DNA of 15,035 bases from an uncultured Veillonella sp. (GTDB taxonomy: Bacteria; Bacillota; Negativicutes; Veillonellales; Veillonellaceae): contig NZ_CAKQFJ010000039.1 in assembly GCF_934230905.1 (NCBI RefSeq), positions 1 to 15,035 of the forward strand, read 5' to 3'. Each line of letters opens with the position of its first letter. Within the stretch, counting starts at the first letter, position 1. A model generated the notes under the pieces. That model saw only the letters and a program-made list of their open reading frames with translations. It ran no database searches and was not told the origin of the DNA. The translations under genes and the position numbers were made by a program. This document shows positions 1 to 7,706 of this stretch, piece after piece.

Positions 1-2865
1 AATGGTGCTACAGGTACAATTACAGGTAAAACTGCTAATATCGGCGGTGTAACAGTAAATGGTACAACAAACGATATTACTGGTTTGTCTAACATAACTG
101 TAACTGGTGCAGATTTTGCAACGAAAGGCCGTGCAGCTACTGAAGAACAATTGAAAGCGGTAGGCGAACAAACATGGCAAATCACTGCAGATAAAGATGC
201 AGCTACTTCTGGTGCTCAAACAGGTACTAAGAAAAATGCTAAGGTCGGTAAAGACGATAAAGTTCAATTGATCGCTGGTGAAAATATGACAGTGAACCAA
301 AACGAACGAGACTTTACATTCACCCTTAACAAAGACCTTGTGAAGATAAACTCTGCAACCTTTGAAGCCACAGGTGGTAAAACGACTATTATTAAAGGCG
401 ATAGTATCGTTCAAACTGATGGTACTAAGACTAATACTGCTACAGCAGCTGGCAACACAGTAGCCGATGGCACTAAGTCCACAGAAACGACTGCAGCTGG
501 TCAAGTGATAAAAGATGGTACTAAGTCTAATAAATCTACTGTAGATAGTAATGTAATTGATGATGGTAATGGTAATAAGAATACATCCAATGCAACATCA
601 AATACGATTACAGATGGAACAAATACATCTACTGTAACTGCTGGCAAAGCTAACATCGGAAATATTGCTGTTGATGGTGTGAATAATAAGATTACTATGG
701 GGAATGGTGCAAACCCTGTTACATTAGATGGCGCTAATGGCCATTTAGATGGTTTAACTAATACAACTTGGGTTCCAGGAGTAACAAAGGCTACTACTGG
801 TCGCGCAGCTACAGAAGATCAATTGCAACAAGTATCTGATGCAGTTGGTGCTGGTTGGAATGTGAATACTGGTGCCGTTACTGGTTCAAGTGGTGTATCT
901 AATGGTGCTACCTCTACAAAGGTATCTAGTGGTGAAGAAGTAAAACTTCAAGCCGGCGATAACCTTGTCATCGACCAAAATGGCAAAACAGTATCGTATT
1001 CCTTGAATAAAGACCTTACTAAGATGAATTCTGCAACCTTTGAAGCAACAGGAGGTAAAACAACTGTCATTAAAGGTGATAGTATTGTTCAAACAGATGG
1101 TGGTAAAACAAATACATCTACTGCTGCGGGTAACACTGTTGTAGATGGCAATAAATCCACTGCTACAACTGCTGCTGGCACTACAATTACTGATGGTACT
1201 AAGACGAATACATCTACAGCTGATAAAAATGTAATTGATGATGGTGCAGGCAATAAGTCTACTTTCACTAAGGATGGCATAACGATTACAAAAACTGGTA
1301 AAGATACGGTTTCCTTGACTAACAATGGCCTCGATAATGGCAAAAATAAGATTGTTAATGTAGCTGCTGGTACGGCTGATATGGATGCAGTTAATGTTAG
1401 TCAATTGAAAGAGTATGCCGCTAAGTCCACTACAGAATTGACTGCTAATAATGGTGAAATTGCAGGTAATACGAAGGGTAATATTGTATTAACTAAGACA
1501 ACTGCTGCCGATGGTCATACCATTTATGACAATAAGTTGAATGATAAAATCACCCTAGGCGCTGCCGATCCAACCAAGGCAATTACAGTAGATGGTACTG
1601 CTGGTACTATCAAAGCAGGCAAGGACGGAAATGCGGTGGCTATTAATGGTACAAATGGTACTGTGAAAGCTGGCGATGGCACGAATGCGGTAGCTATCGA
1701 TGGTGTAAATGGTTCTGTTGCGGTAGCAGATAAGATTACTCTTAATGGCAAAGATGGTAAGGCTGGTATTGGTACTGTAGGTATCGACGGCAAGGATGGT
1801 ATTATCACAACTGGTGGTACGAATTCTGTGAAAGTTGATGGATCTACTGGTACGGTAACAGGATTAACTAATAAAACTTGGACACCAGGTTCTATTGTAT
1901 CTGGTCGTGCTGCTACAGAAGATCAATTGAAATCGGCAGTAGCTGATTCTGGTTGGAAGGCGACTATTGGCACTGATGGATCTGGTCAAAGCCATGTTGT
2001 AGGTACAAGCCCAGAAAAAATCAAGGCTGAAGAAACGGTTACTTTCAAAGCAGGCAACAACATGATAGTAACTCAAGACGGTAAGTCCATCAGTTATGCT
2101 GTAAATCCTGAGCTTACAGACATGAAGTCTGCTACATTTAAGGATGCGGCTGGCAATACAACGGTAACAAATGGTAATGGTATGACTATTACGCCAGGTA
2201 GTGCTAATCCTACGAACCCAAATGCAGGACCTGTATCATTGACTAAGGATGGTCTTAATAATGGTAATAATCAAATTAAAGGAGTCGCACCTGGTACGGA
2301 TCCAACAGATGCAGTAAATGTTGGTCAATTGAATGCATCTAATGCAAGTACTAGCCAAGCTATTAATCAAGTAGCAGCTGAAGTACAACGTGTTGGTGCA
2401 CATGCAGCTGCTATGGCGGCATTGAAGCCAATTCAATATGATCCATTGGAGCCAACACAAGTCATGGCTGGGGTTGGTAACTATCGCGGTGAAACTGCGG
2501 CAGCTCTTGGTCTGGCCCATTATACAAATGAAAACACTATGTTCAACGTAGGCGTTTCCGTTGGTGGTAATCATAATATGGTTAATGCTGGTGTAACTCA
2601 CAAATTTGGTTATAGTCCAGAAAAGAAAAATATTCCAGATCGTTATAAAGCAGGCCCTATTAGCTCTGTGTATGTAATGCAAGATGAAGTATCTAGTCTT
2701 AAGAAGGAAAATGCGGAACAAAAATATGTTATCGCTGATCAAGCGGCTCGTTTGACTACGTTAGAAGCTGAGAACGAACAACAACGTCGTGAATTGGCAG
2801 AAACGAAGAAGGGCTTAGATGATTTGAAAGCAGCGGTAGATAAATTGTTAGCATCTAAAGGCTAA
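1..2865 (+). CDS. Trimeric autotransporter adhesin (YadA/Hia-like), 3' part
   Basis: The frame is open from base 1, so the gene starts upstream and its signal peptide is missing here. The visible 954 codons are rich in Gly, Thr, Asn, Asp and Ala and nearly lack Cys, as expected for a surface-exposed trimeric fibre. Three modules begin with GL(S/T)N followed by a GRAATE(D/E)QL motif and a Trp (from about 82, 751 and 1861). Two neck motifs, DAVNVSQLK (about 1384-1410) and DAVNVGQLN (about 2308-2334), connect head to stalk. A YadA-type anchor of about 75 residues (about 2380-2607) ends in a typical beta strand, GVTHKF; three chains would form one 12-strand outer-membrane barrel. Unlike classical members, which end at this strand, the protein continues for 85 residues with a regular heptad coiled coil (2689-2850). 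Known members of the family mediate adhesion, autoaggregation and biofilm formation; the ligand cannot be predicted here. The family call is very secure. Confidence 0.95.
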   Translation, partial: NGATGTITGKTANIGGVTVNGTTNDITGLSNITVTGADFATKGRAATEEQLKAVGEQTWQITADKDAATSGAQTGTKKNAKVGKDDKVQLIAGENMTVNQNERDFTFTLNKDLVKINSATFEATGGKTTIIKGDSIVQTDGTKTNTATAAGNTVADGTKSTETTAAGQVIKDGTKSNKSTVDSNVIDDGNGNKNTSNATSNTITDGTNTSTVTAGKANIGNIAVDGVNNKITMGNGANPVTLDGANGHLDGLTNTTWVPGVTKATTGRAATEDQLQQVSDAVGAGWNVNTGAVTGSSGVSNGATSTKVSSGEEVKLQAGDNLVIDQNGKTVSYSLNKDLTKMNSATFEATGGKTTVIKGDSIVQTDGGKTNTSTAAGNTVVDGNKSTATTAAGTTITDGTKTNTSTADKNVIDDGAGNKSTFTKDGITITKTGKDTVSLTNNGLDNGKNKIVNVAAGTADMDAVNVSQLKEYAAKSTTELTANNGEIAGNTKGNIVLTKTTAADGHTIYDNKLNDKITLGAADPTKAITVDGTAGTIKAGKDGNAVAINGTNGTVKAGDGTNAVAIDGVNGSVAVADKITLNGKDGKAGIGTVGIDGKDGIITTGGTNSVKVDGSTGTVTGLTNKTWTPGSIVSGRAATEDQLKSAVADSGWKATIGTDGSGQSHVVGTSPEKIKAEETVTFKAGNNMIVTQDGKSISYAVNPELTDMKSATFKDAAGNTTVTNGNGMTITPGSANPTNPNAGPVSLTKDGLNNGNNQIKGVAPGTDPTDAVNVGQLNASNASTSQAINQVAAEVQRVGAHAAAMAALKPIQYDPLEPTQVMAGVGNYRGETAAALGLAHYTNENTMFNVGVSVGGNHNMVNAGVTHKFGYSPEKKNIPDRYKAGPISSVYVMQDEVSSLKKENAEQKYVIADQAARLTTLEAENEQQRRELAETKKGLDDLKAAVDKLLASKG
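82..2190 (+). repeat. Repeated head/stalk modules inside the adhesin gene
   Basis: Three related modules start at about 82, 751 and 1861. The clearest pair is the stretch beginning NSATFEATGGKTT at 349 and its copy at 1027, offset 678 bases (226 codons) and followed for about 75 residues by matching text ending in NVIDDG. The protein copies are nearly identical while the DNA differs mostly at third codon positions. The third module keeps only a shorter SATF-containing version (about 2125). A shorter repeat, GTIKAGKDGNAVAINGTNG followed by TVKAGDGTNAVAIDGVNG, lies at about 1606-1710. Confidence 0.8.
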
Positions 2866-2925
2866 ATAACACATAATTGATAATAAAAATCAAATTATAA
2901 AAATACAAGAATCTTGAAATAAAAT

Positions 2926-2991
2926 AAAGAACCCTCTTAACTACAATACTTATACCTTGTTAGGTATAAAGTGTATGTAAGAGGGTTCTTT
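2926..2991 (+). terminator. Rho-independent terminator after the adhesin gene
   Basis: The perfect 14-base arms AAAGAACCCTCTTA (2926-2939) and TAAGAGGGTTCTTT (2978-2991) enclose a further paired stem, TATACC/GGTATA, and are followed by TGCATTTTTG. The hairpin lies 61 bases past the stop codon. Confidence 0.85.
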
Positions 2992-3054
2992 GCATTTTTG
3001 ATATATATTATTATTTAAATGGCATAGTACATGAATGAATTCTCATATGTTATA

Positions 3055-3063
3055 TGATATAAT
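3055..3063 (+). promoter_or_regulatory. Extended -10 promoter for the MATE gene
   Basis: TGATATAAT is a perfect -10 (TATAAT, 3058-3063) with the upstream TG of an extended -10 element. There is no good -35 at 16-18 bases, which the extended -10 can compensate for. It lies 60 bases before the MATE start codon and downstream of the adhesin terminator. Confidence 0.5.
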
Positions 3064-3123
3064 ACGTTGATAGTATGGGGGGGATTTAATGTGATTCTTT
3101 TGGGAATGTTATAGGGAGTCATT

Positions 3124-4533
3124 ATGATAGACGCTATACAACGATGGTTTTCAGTAGATACCATATTACCGACAAAGGATCGCCTGGGGCCGGTAGATTC
3201 TACAAAAAACTTATATAGTAAATACTTAAAAATTGCATGGCCTGCTACCTTGCAAGGGCTCATGATGCAGTTGATGACTGCCATTGATTTGGCTATGGTA
3301 GGCTCCTTAGGGGCCTCCGCATTGGCCTCTGTAGGTATCATGGGACAACCAGAAATGGTTATGCTTGTCATCTGCCGTGCTTTATCGATTGCAGTAACTG
3401 CAATTATTGCCCGTCGTCATGGTGAAGGCGATGTAGATGGTATGAATGCAGTGCTCAAGCAATCGATTCTACTGAATTTTTTAATTTATATTCCATTGCT
3501 CGCTATATGTTTATTTAATTTAGAGCATATTTTGCGATTTACGGGAGCAGAGGATAGCTATATTGAAACCGCTGTTTGGTATGGTCGATTCATTGTTATG
3601 AGCCTTGTGTTTCAGTCCTTTAGTCAAATTGTAGGAGGTGCCCTCATTGGATATGGCAATACAAAGGTCATTTTTGAATCCAATGTAGTCGGTAATATTC
3701 TAAATACAATTATGAATTTCTTCTTAATCTATGGTATTGCCTTTTTTCCAGAATTTGGTGTCATGGGGGCGGGTATTTCGACACTCATTAGTAGTGCTGT
3801 TACCGCAGCATTGTTGTTGCGGGCTATCTCGCGACATACTAAGACTGGCCTCACCTTGTTGCATCCATCAAAATGGTGCTTTGAGCGTTCCGTACTCCAT
3901 ACGGTATTCCACGTAGGGGGCAGCTCTTTAGGTGAACAATTCTTTGAACGATTTGGAATGTATACGTATACTATGATTGTCGCATCCCTTGGTGCCATAC
4001 CATTGGCTGCGCATTATGTGTGCATGAATTTAATGGATATATTCTATTACTTTGCAATGGGGCTTGGATTTGCCGGCGCCTCTCATACAGGTCAAAACTT
4101 AGGACATAAACGACCTGATTTAGCGAAGGCTTTTGGTCGTATCGGTGTTCGTATAGGGCTTTTTGTAGGACTTGTTAGCGGTCTTATCTTCATTGGTGCA
4201 GGCCATTTACTTGTGCAAGCTTATACTCGTGAAAGTGAGGTCCTCACATTGGCTACATCCTTGATGGGCATTATGGCCATTGCAGCTTTTCCACAAGCAT
4301 TACAACAGGTTTTTGCTGGAGTGTTAAAGGGAGCCGGAGATACATTTTATATAATGAAATATTCATTAGTAAGTATTGCTGTTATTAGGCCCATTATTAC
4401 CTATGCTCTTTGTATCACGTTGGGGTTAGGCTTATATGGGGCATGGATTTCTCTATGTTTGGATCAATCTATACGTTTAGTATGTGCTTATATACGATTT
4501 ATTGGTGGTTTATGGCAGCATAAGGCTGTATAG
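3124..4533 (+). CDS. MATE-family multidrug/cation efflux transporter
   Basis: This 469-residue protein is very hydrophobic and has the length and 12-helix pattern of MATE transporters, which export cationic drugs or metabolites in exchange for Na+ or H+. A polar leader of about 30 residues precedes helix 1, where IAWPATLQGL (about 37-46) is the family's usual first-helix Pro motif. DLAMVGSLGASALASVG, IIARRHGEGD and VVGNILNTIMNFFLIYG are also typical MATE segments, and the pattern recurs in the second half (AFPQALQQVFAGVLKGAGDT). The ATG start follows AGGGAG with five bases between. The gene sits alone between the adhesin terminator and a converging amidotransferase gene, so the context does not reveal the substrate. 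The subgroup (NorM-like or DinF-like) is undecided. Confidence 0.92.
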   Translation: MIDAIQRWFSVDTILPTKDRLGPVDSTKNLYSKYLKIAWPATLQGLMMQLMTAIDLAMVGSLGASALASVGIMGQPEMVMLVICRALSIAVTAIIARRHGEGDVDGMNAVLKQSILLNFLIYIPLLAICLFNLEHILRFTGAEDSYIETAVWYGRFIVMSLVFQSFSQIVGGALIGYGNTKVIFESNVVGNILNTIMNFFLIYGIAFFPEFGVMGAGISTLISSAVTAALLLRAISRHTKTGLTLLHPSKWCFERSVLHTVFHVGGSSLGEQFFERFGMYTYTMIVASLGAIPLAAHYVCMNLMDIFYYFAMGLGFAGASHTGQNLGHKRPDLAKAFGRIGVRIGLFVGLVSGLIFIGAGHLLVQAYTRESEVLTLATSLMGIMAIAAFPQALQQVFAGVLKGAGDTFYIMKYSLVSIAVIRPIITYALCITLGLGLYGAWISLCLDQSIRLVCAYIRFIGGLWQHKAV

Positions 4534-4582
4534 GTATATTGAAAGTTTTAAAATAGTTTATGAAAGTTTTATGAAAATACAC

Positions 4583-4611
4583 TTGCTTAGTAATTGGGAA
4601 TAGTATACAAT
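4583..4611 (+). promoter_or_regulatory. Candidate promoter inside the MATE-amidotransferase gap
   Basis: TTGCTT (4583-4588) and TACAAT (4606-4611) are separated by exactly 17 bases, about 50 bases past the MATE stop. There is no annotated gene downstream on this strand, only a strong terminator about 100 bases further on. The -35 matches only half of the consensus. Confidence 0.35.
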
Positions 4612-4617
4612 ACAGAT

Positions 4618-4740
4618 GTGGAATAAATGACACGTTGGGGAATGTGTTGTTTACAAAAATTATCAATTTCACGTATATATGTAAGGGATATATATATGAA
4701 TGTAAAGAGGCATCGGCCATTTTAGGTCGATGCCTCTTTT
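4618..4740 (+). ncRNA. Candidate small RNA or very short mRNA
   Basis: A possible transcript of about 120 bases would run from the promoter at 4583-4611 to the terminator at 4704-4740. It belongs to no recognised RNA family. It holds a 32-codon open frame starting at 4627 (MTRWGMCC...) and, in the same frame, a nine-codon one starting at 4696 (MNVKRHRPF) that has AAGGGA seven bases before its ATG. Both end at a TAG inside the terminator loop. This could instead simply be the 3' tail of the MATE transcript. Confidence 0.28.
4704..4740 (+). terminator. Strong rho-independent terminator
   Basis: AAAGAGGCATCG (4704-4715) pairs with CGATGCCTCTTT (4728-4739); three more pairs inside give a 15-pair stem with loop ATTTTA. 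The stem runs into TTTT. It is 170 bases past the MATE stop, far for a dedicated MATE terminator, and its 5' A-run could also support termination from the other side. Confidence 0.85.
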
Positions 4741-4762
4741 ATGTATATGCACAAATGATATA

Positions 4763-4783
4763 AGCCCCAGATAAACTGGGGCT
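4763..4783 (-). terminator. Terminator for the amidotransferase gene
   Basis: AGCCCCAG (4763-4770) and CTGGGGCT (4776-4783) form a perfect 8-pair GC-rich stem with loop ATAAA. It lies 22 bases past the stop of the minus-strand amidotransferase gene. On that strand it is followed by TATATCATTT, a weak T-tract. Confidence 0.6.
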
Positions 4784-4804
4784 GTAATAAGTTTATGAGA
4801 TTGA

Positions 4805-5512
4805 TTATAAATTATTAGATTCGAGCCATGCTGTAATAGCCTTTCGACCAGCAGTTGGTAAAGCAGAAGATAAATCTTTTGCAGTTTTACGAATTTTTAT
4901 GATATCAACACCTGCATTGGAGAGTTCTGCACAGTGTCCAACAAGCCAACTTTCAATAACAGTTGGATCTGCTTCTAAATGAAATTGTAACCCCAGAATT
5001 TGGTTGCCCATAGAAAAAGCTTGATTAGGGCAGAGGTCGGTTTCTGCAAGACGGACCGCTCCTTCCGGAATTTCAAATTCATCGCCATGCCAATGAAGAA
5101 CTGGAGTATCTCCTAACAGTGCTAATGGAGTGTGCTGGCCTTCTGCGGTAAAGCGTAATGGACCAAAACCGATTTCTTTTTTGCCATGGCTCATAGGACC
5201 TACGTGCCCACCCATAATGCGAGAAATAAGTTGTGCACCAAGACAGATGCCTAGTAGAGGTTTTTTACTATCTATACAATCTTTAATAAATTTAATTTCA
5301 TCAGTTAAGAATGGATATATCTTTTCGTCATAAGCACCAATTGGGGCTCCACAAACGATGATGAGATCTGCTTTAGTTGCGTTATATTGGTTGAAATCAG
5401 CGAGGGGAGCTTCAATATATTCTAGTGTAAAGCCTCGTTCTGTTAATAAAGATTCTAAAATACCAGCATTTTCAAAATGTATATGACGGATTACATAGGC
5501 TAATTTATTCAT
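4805..5512 (-). CDS. Stand-alone class I glutamine amidotransferase
   Basis: This 235-residue protein has a class I (GuaA/TrpG-type) glutamine amidotransferase fold, which hydrolyses glutamine and passes ammonia to an acceptor. The nucleophile elbow is GICLGAQ with Cys90. The other triad members are His178 and Glu180 in QFHLEADP. The oxyanion region is VCGAPIGAYDE (53-63), where family members usually have GGP, so that loop is atypical. There is no synthetase domain, so it is not GMP synthase itself but one of the free-standing GMPS-like amidotransferases, many of which have unknown acceptors. No signal peptide or membrane segment is seen; it is cytoplasmic. The ATG is preceded by AAGGAGG with four bases between, which settles the start. 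It is a single gene with its own terminator, divergent from the aquaporin gene. Confidence 0.88.
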   Translation of the reverse strand: MNKLAYVIRHIHFENAGILESLLTERGFTLEYIEAPLADFNQYNATKADLIIVCGAPIGAYDEKIYPFLTDEIKFIKDCIDSKKPLLGICLGAQLISRIMGGHVGPMSHGKKEIGFGPLRFTAEGQHTPLALLGDTPVLHWHGDEFEIPEGAVRLAETDLCPNQAFSMGNQILGLQFHLEADPTVIESWLVGHCAELSNAGVDIIKIRKTAKDLSSALPTAGRKAITAWLESNNL

Positions 5513-5533
5513 AGTGCCTCCTTATGATTAGAT

Positions 5534-5556
5534 ATATACTTTACTAGTAAGTATAT
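5534..5556. promoter_or_regulatory. Inverted repeat (8-7-8) before the amidotransferase gene
   Basis: ATATACTT and AAGTATAT are perfect 8-base arms around TACTAGT, which itself contains the palindrome ACTAGT. The site ends 22 bases upstream of the amidotransferase ATG, where its promoter or leader must be, so it may be an operator. The regulator is unknown. Confidence 0.4.
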
Positions 5557-5617
5557 CACTTTCTATAGAATCTTATGTGAGGTTTAGCACACATTACTAT
5601 TTATCTATAAGTAGGAA

Positions 5618-5640
5618 ATAGTTATTTTACTCATAACTAT
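5618..5640. promoter_or_regulatory. Inverted repeat (8-7-8) before the aquaporin promoter
   Basis: ATAGTTAT and ATAACTAT are perfect 8-base arms around TTTACTC, ending 14 bases before the aquaporin -35. A smaller inverted repeat, CGATA-AA-TATCG (5643-5654), directly abuts that -35. Both positions suit regulator binding, but AT-rich DNA yields such repeats by chance fairly often. Confidence 0.35.
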
Positions 5641-5654
5641 ATCGATAAATATCG

Positions 5655-5682
5655 TTGACATGTCCTGAAATTTGTATATAAT
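5655..5682 (+). promoter_or_regulatory. Consensus sigma-70 promoter of the aquaporin gene
   Basis: A perfect TTGACA (5655-5660) and a perfect TATAAT (5677-5682) are spaced 16 bases apart. The predicted transcription start near 5689 gives a leader of about 65 bases. This is the best-matching promoter in the window and predicts strong expression. Confidence 0.88.
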
Positions 5683-5755
5683 GGTGAAAGTAATATGAGC
5701 GCCTTAAGAGAGGAGTTCGGTGCTGTTCGTGATACAATAGATGAGGAGGACTAAC

Positions 5756-6454
5756 ATGAACAAGTATATTGCTGAGTTTATCGGCACAATGATTTTAGTA
5801 TTTTTTGGTACTGGTACGGCTGTAGTAACAGGGGGCTTTACAGGTGGTGTAGGCGGTGGATTTTTAGGAGTAGCAGCTATCGCTATGGCATTTGGTTTGA
5901 CTATCGTAGCTGGTGCGTATGCAATTGGCCATATTTCCGGCTGCCACGTTAATCCAGCGGTATCTCTTGGTGTATGGTTATCTGGTCGCATGACCTTTAA
6001 GGATTTCATTGGTTATGTTATTGCTCAAGTAATTGGTGCTTTTGCTGGTACCGGTCTATTGAGTTTTGTCGTAAATAGTACAAAATTCTTATCCGGTTAT
6101 GGTGCAGATGGCTATGGTGACTTAAGTGCTGTTGGTTTATCCATGGGAGGCGCTTTTGTAGTAGAAGCATTTTTAACATTTGTATTTGTTTTAGTCATAC
6201 TCGGTGTGACGGCCAATAATAAAATGTCTGCTGTGGCAGGTCTTGTAATTGGTGCTACGTTAACAATGTGCCACTTAATTGGGATTCCATTGACTGGTAC
6301 ATCTGTAAATCCAGCTCGTGCATTAGCTCCAGCAGTGTTCACAGGTGGTGAAGCATTATCTCAAGTTTGGCTCTTTATTGTAGCTCCATTATTAGGTGGT
6401 GCTATTGCCGCTGTATTCCATCGTGCATGGTTTTCCGTTAAAGATGAAGACTAA
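5756..6454 (+). CDS. aqpZ: Aquaporin, water-selective AqpZ type
   Basis: This 232-residue inner-membrane channel has six helices and two half-helices carrying the NPA motifs HVNPAVS (NPA at 66-68) and SVNPARA (185-187). The selectivity-filter residues match E. coli AqpZ rather than GlpF: Phe46, His173, Thr182 and Arg188, with the His-to-Thr (9) and His-to-Arg (15) spacings exactly as in AqpZ. This supports passage of water rather than glycerol. The start at 5756 is chosen because AGGAGG (5744-5749) sits six bases upstream; an in-frame ATG at 5741 overlaps this site and is unlikely to be used. The gene has its own consensus promoter and terminator. No glycerol-metabolism gene is adjacent, in keeping with the water-channel reading. 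Confidence 0.92.
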   Translation: MNKYIAEFIGTMILVFFGTGTAVVTGGFTGGVGGGFLGVAAIAMAFGLTIVAGAYAIGHISGCHVNPAVSLGVWLSGRMTFKDFIGYVIAQVIGAFAGTGLLSFVVNSTKFLSGYGADGYGDLSAVGLSMGGAFVVEAFLTFVFVLVILGVTANNKMSAVAGLVIGATLTMCHLIGIPLTGTSVNPARALAPAVFTGGEALSQVWLFIVAPLLGGAIAAVFHRAWFSVKDED

Positions 6455-6472
6455 TTTTATATTTCATATTCT

Positions 6473-6499
6473 AAAAACGCCTGTTATCAGGCGTTTTTT
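6473..6499 (+). terminator. Terminator after the aquaporin gene
   Basis: AAAAACGCCTG (6473-6483) and CAGGCGTTTTT (6488-6498) form a perfect 11-pair stem with loop TTAT, ending in a T-run. It lies 19 bases past the stop codon. Confidence 0.92.
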
Positions 6500-6603
6500 C
6501 TGCTTTTAAGTGCTATATTAGAAATTAATTTGCATTGATGATTATCTATATATTCATATATAATTCATTAAAACATTGATTTTTTTCGAAGAGTTGTGTA
6601 AAA

Positions 6604-6609
6604 TATAAT
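6604..6609 (+). promoter_or_regulatory. Probable -10 element of the ompA promoter
   Basis: TATAAT is a perfect -10. The -35 is unclear: TTTTTT at 6581-6586 has the right 17-base spacing, while TTGATT at 6576 is too far away. It lies 56 bases before the ompA start codon. Confidence 0.5.
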
Positions 6610-6623
6610 TATCGTTTAAAAAG

Positions 6624-6641
6624 CCCTTATGTGTGTAAGGG
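6624..6641 (+). promoter_or_regulatory. ompA: Small hairpin in the ompA mRNA leader
   Basis: CCCTTA (6624-6629) pairs with TAAGGG (6636-6641) around TGTGTG, just past the predicted transcription start and 8 bases before the GGAGGG ribosome binding site. A hairpin near the 5' end of an ompA message is known in E. coli to stabilise the mRNA; the same role here is only an analogy. Confidence 0.35.
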
Positions 6642-6664
6642 TGATTAATGGAGGGAATTATACA

Positions 6665-7672
6665 ATGAATAAAAAATTAGTAGCTCTATTGGCTGTAGCT
6701 ACAATGGGTATTTCTGTTGTAGGTGCTACACCACAAACACAATTTACAAAAGGTGAAACGCAAGTAGATCTTGGCGCATCTAGCGTTGAAACAAAAACTG
6801 GTGGCGTTGATTACGCTCATAAATGGAACTTTGATGGCGATATCACTCATGCATTGGGGAATAAAACAGCTATTCAATATGGTTACCATGGTTTGAACTC
6901 TAAACATTCCGATGCTAATATGCACGAAGTAAACTTGATTCAAACATTGAGCAAAAACTTTGCATTGTATGGTGGTTGGGGTCGTATTCACAATGATAAA
7001 TTCGACAAAACTAACAATATTGCACAAGCTGGCGTAATTGCTAAAGCTGATCTTGGTTCCAAAGTAGCTGTATATGGTAAAGCAGGTGTAGGTACTCATA
7101 ACACTACAACTTGGGAAGCAGGTTTAGGTTATAAAGCAACTGATGATCTTGATATCAATGCTGGTTACCGTTATATTAACAGCAAAATTAATCATCATCA
7201 AAACGCAACATATCAAGGCCCTGTAGTTGGCTTGTCCTATCGTTTTGGTGGTTCTGAAAAAGCTGAACCTATCGCTGTAACTCCAGCTCCTGTAGTTGAA
7301 CATACTGCACCACCTGTACAAAAACCAGCTAAAGCTGATTACTATGTACAATCCATTTATTTTGATTCTGACCAAGATGTTCCTCGTGCAGACCAAGGTT
7401 CTAATTTACAAGCTGCATTAAACGCTGCTAATCAATACAAAAATGATCAAGTAAAATTGTTGGGTAATGCTGATACTGATGCTAACCCTCAATACAATAT
7501 TGGTTTGTCAGAACGTCGTGTACAAGATGTTGCACAATATTTGGTAAATCATGGCGTAGATGCTAATCGTTTGATTGGTATTGCTAATGGTGATGCTAAA
7601 CCTGTTGCCACTAATGCAACTGCAAATGGTAAAGCTGAAAACCGTCGTGTAGATGTTTTCATTCACCGTTAA
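6665..7672 (+). CDS. ompA: OmpA-family outer-membrane protein
   Basis: This 335-residue protein has a signal peptide (about 1-21, MNKKLVALLAVATMGISVVG). A beta-barrel region with alternating aromatic and polar strands (about 28-195) ends in GLSYRF. A Pro-rich linker (about 200-224) leads to an OmpA C-terminal peptidoglycan-binding domain (about 227-335). The two residues that hold diaminopimelate in E. coli OmpA (Asp271, Arg286) are present as Asp270 and Arg285, in GNADTD and LSERR. The protein should sit in the outer membrane and tether it to the wall. The start at 6665 follows GGAGGG at nine bases and gives a clean signal peptide; an in-frame ATG at 6629 would add a non-signal extension. 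Size, order of domains and motifs agree with full-length OmpA. The gene is a single transcription unit. Confidence 0.93.
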   Translation: MNKKLVALLAVATMGISVVGATPQTQFTKGETQVDLGASSVETKTGGVDYAHKWNFDGDITHALGNKTAIQYGYHGLNSKHSDANMHEVNLIQTLSKNFALYGGWGRIHNDKFDKTNNIAQAGVIAKADLGSKVAVYGKAGVGTHNTTTWEAGLGYKATDDLDINAGYRYINSKINHHQNATYQGPVVGLSYRFGGSEKAEPIAVTPAPVVEHTAPPVQKPAKADYYVQSIYFDSDQDVPRADQGSNLQAALNAANQYKNDQVKLLGNADTDANPQYNIGLSERRVQDVAQYLVNHGVDANRLIGIANGDAKPVATNATANGKAENRRVDVFIHR

Positions 7673-7706
7673 TCTAATCCTCTACAATCTAACTTAAACT
7701 TACATG

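Noticed and set aside
1606..1710. Short tandem repeats considered as a CRISPR array or phase-variation tract
   Set aside because: They are in-frame protein repeats with no spacers and no simple-sequence run able to slip out of frame.
886..2742. Several long open frames on the minus strand under the adhesin gene
   Set aside because: They mirror the repetitive, codon-biased adhesin sequence, have no ribosome sites and encode no recognisable domain.
5741..5755. Earlier in-frame ATG for the aquaporin gene
   Set aside because: It would overlap the AGGAGG site and has none of its own; the protein family begins with the later Met.
5756..6454. Glycerol facilitator as identity for the aquaporin
   Set aside because: The filter residues are Phe, His, Thr and Arg as in AqpZ, whereas GlpF has Trp, Gly, Phe and Arg.
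6629..6664. Earlier in-frame ATG for ompA
   Set aside because: It lies in the leader hairpin, lacks a ribosome site and would put a polar extension before a clean signal peptide.
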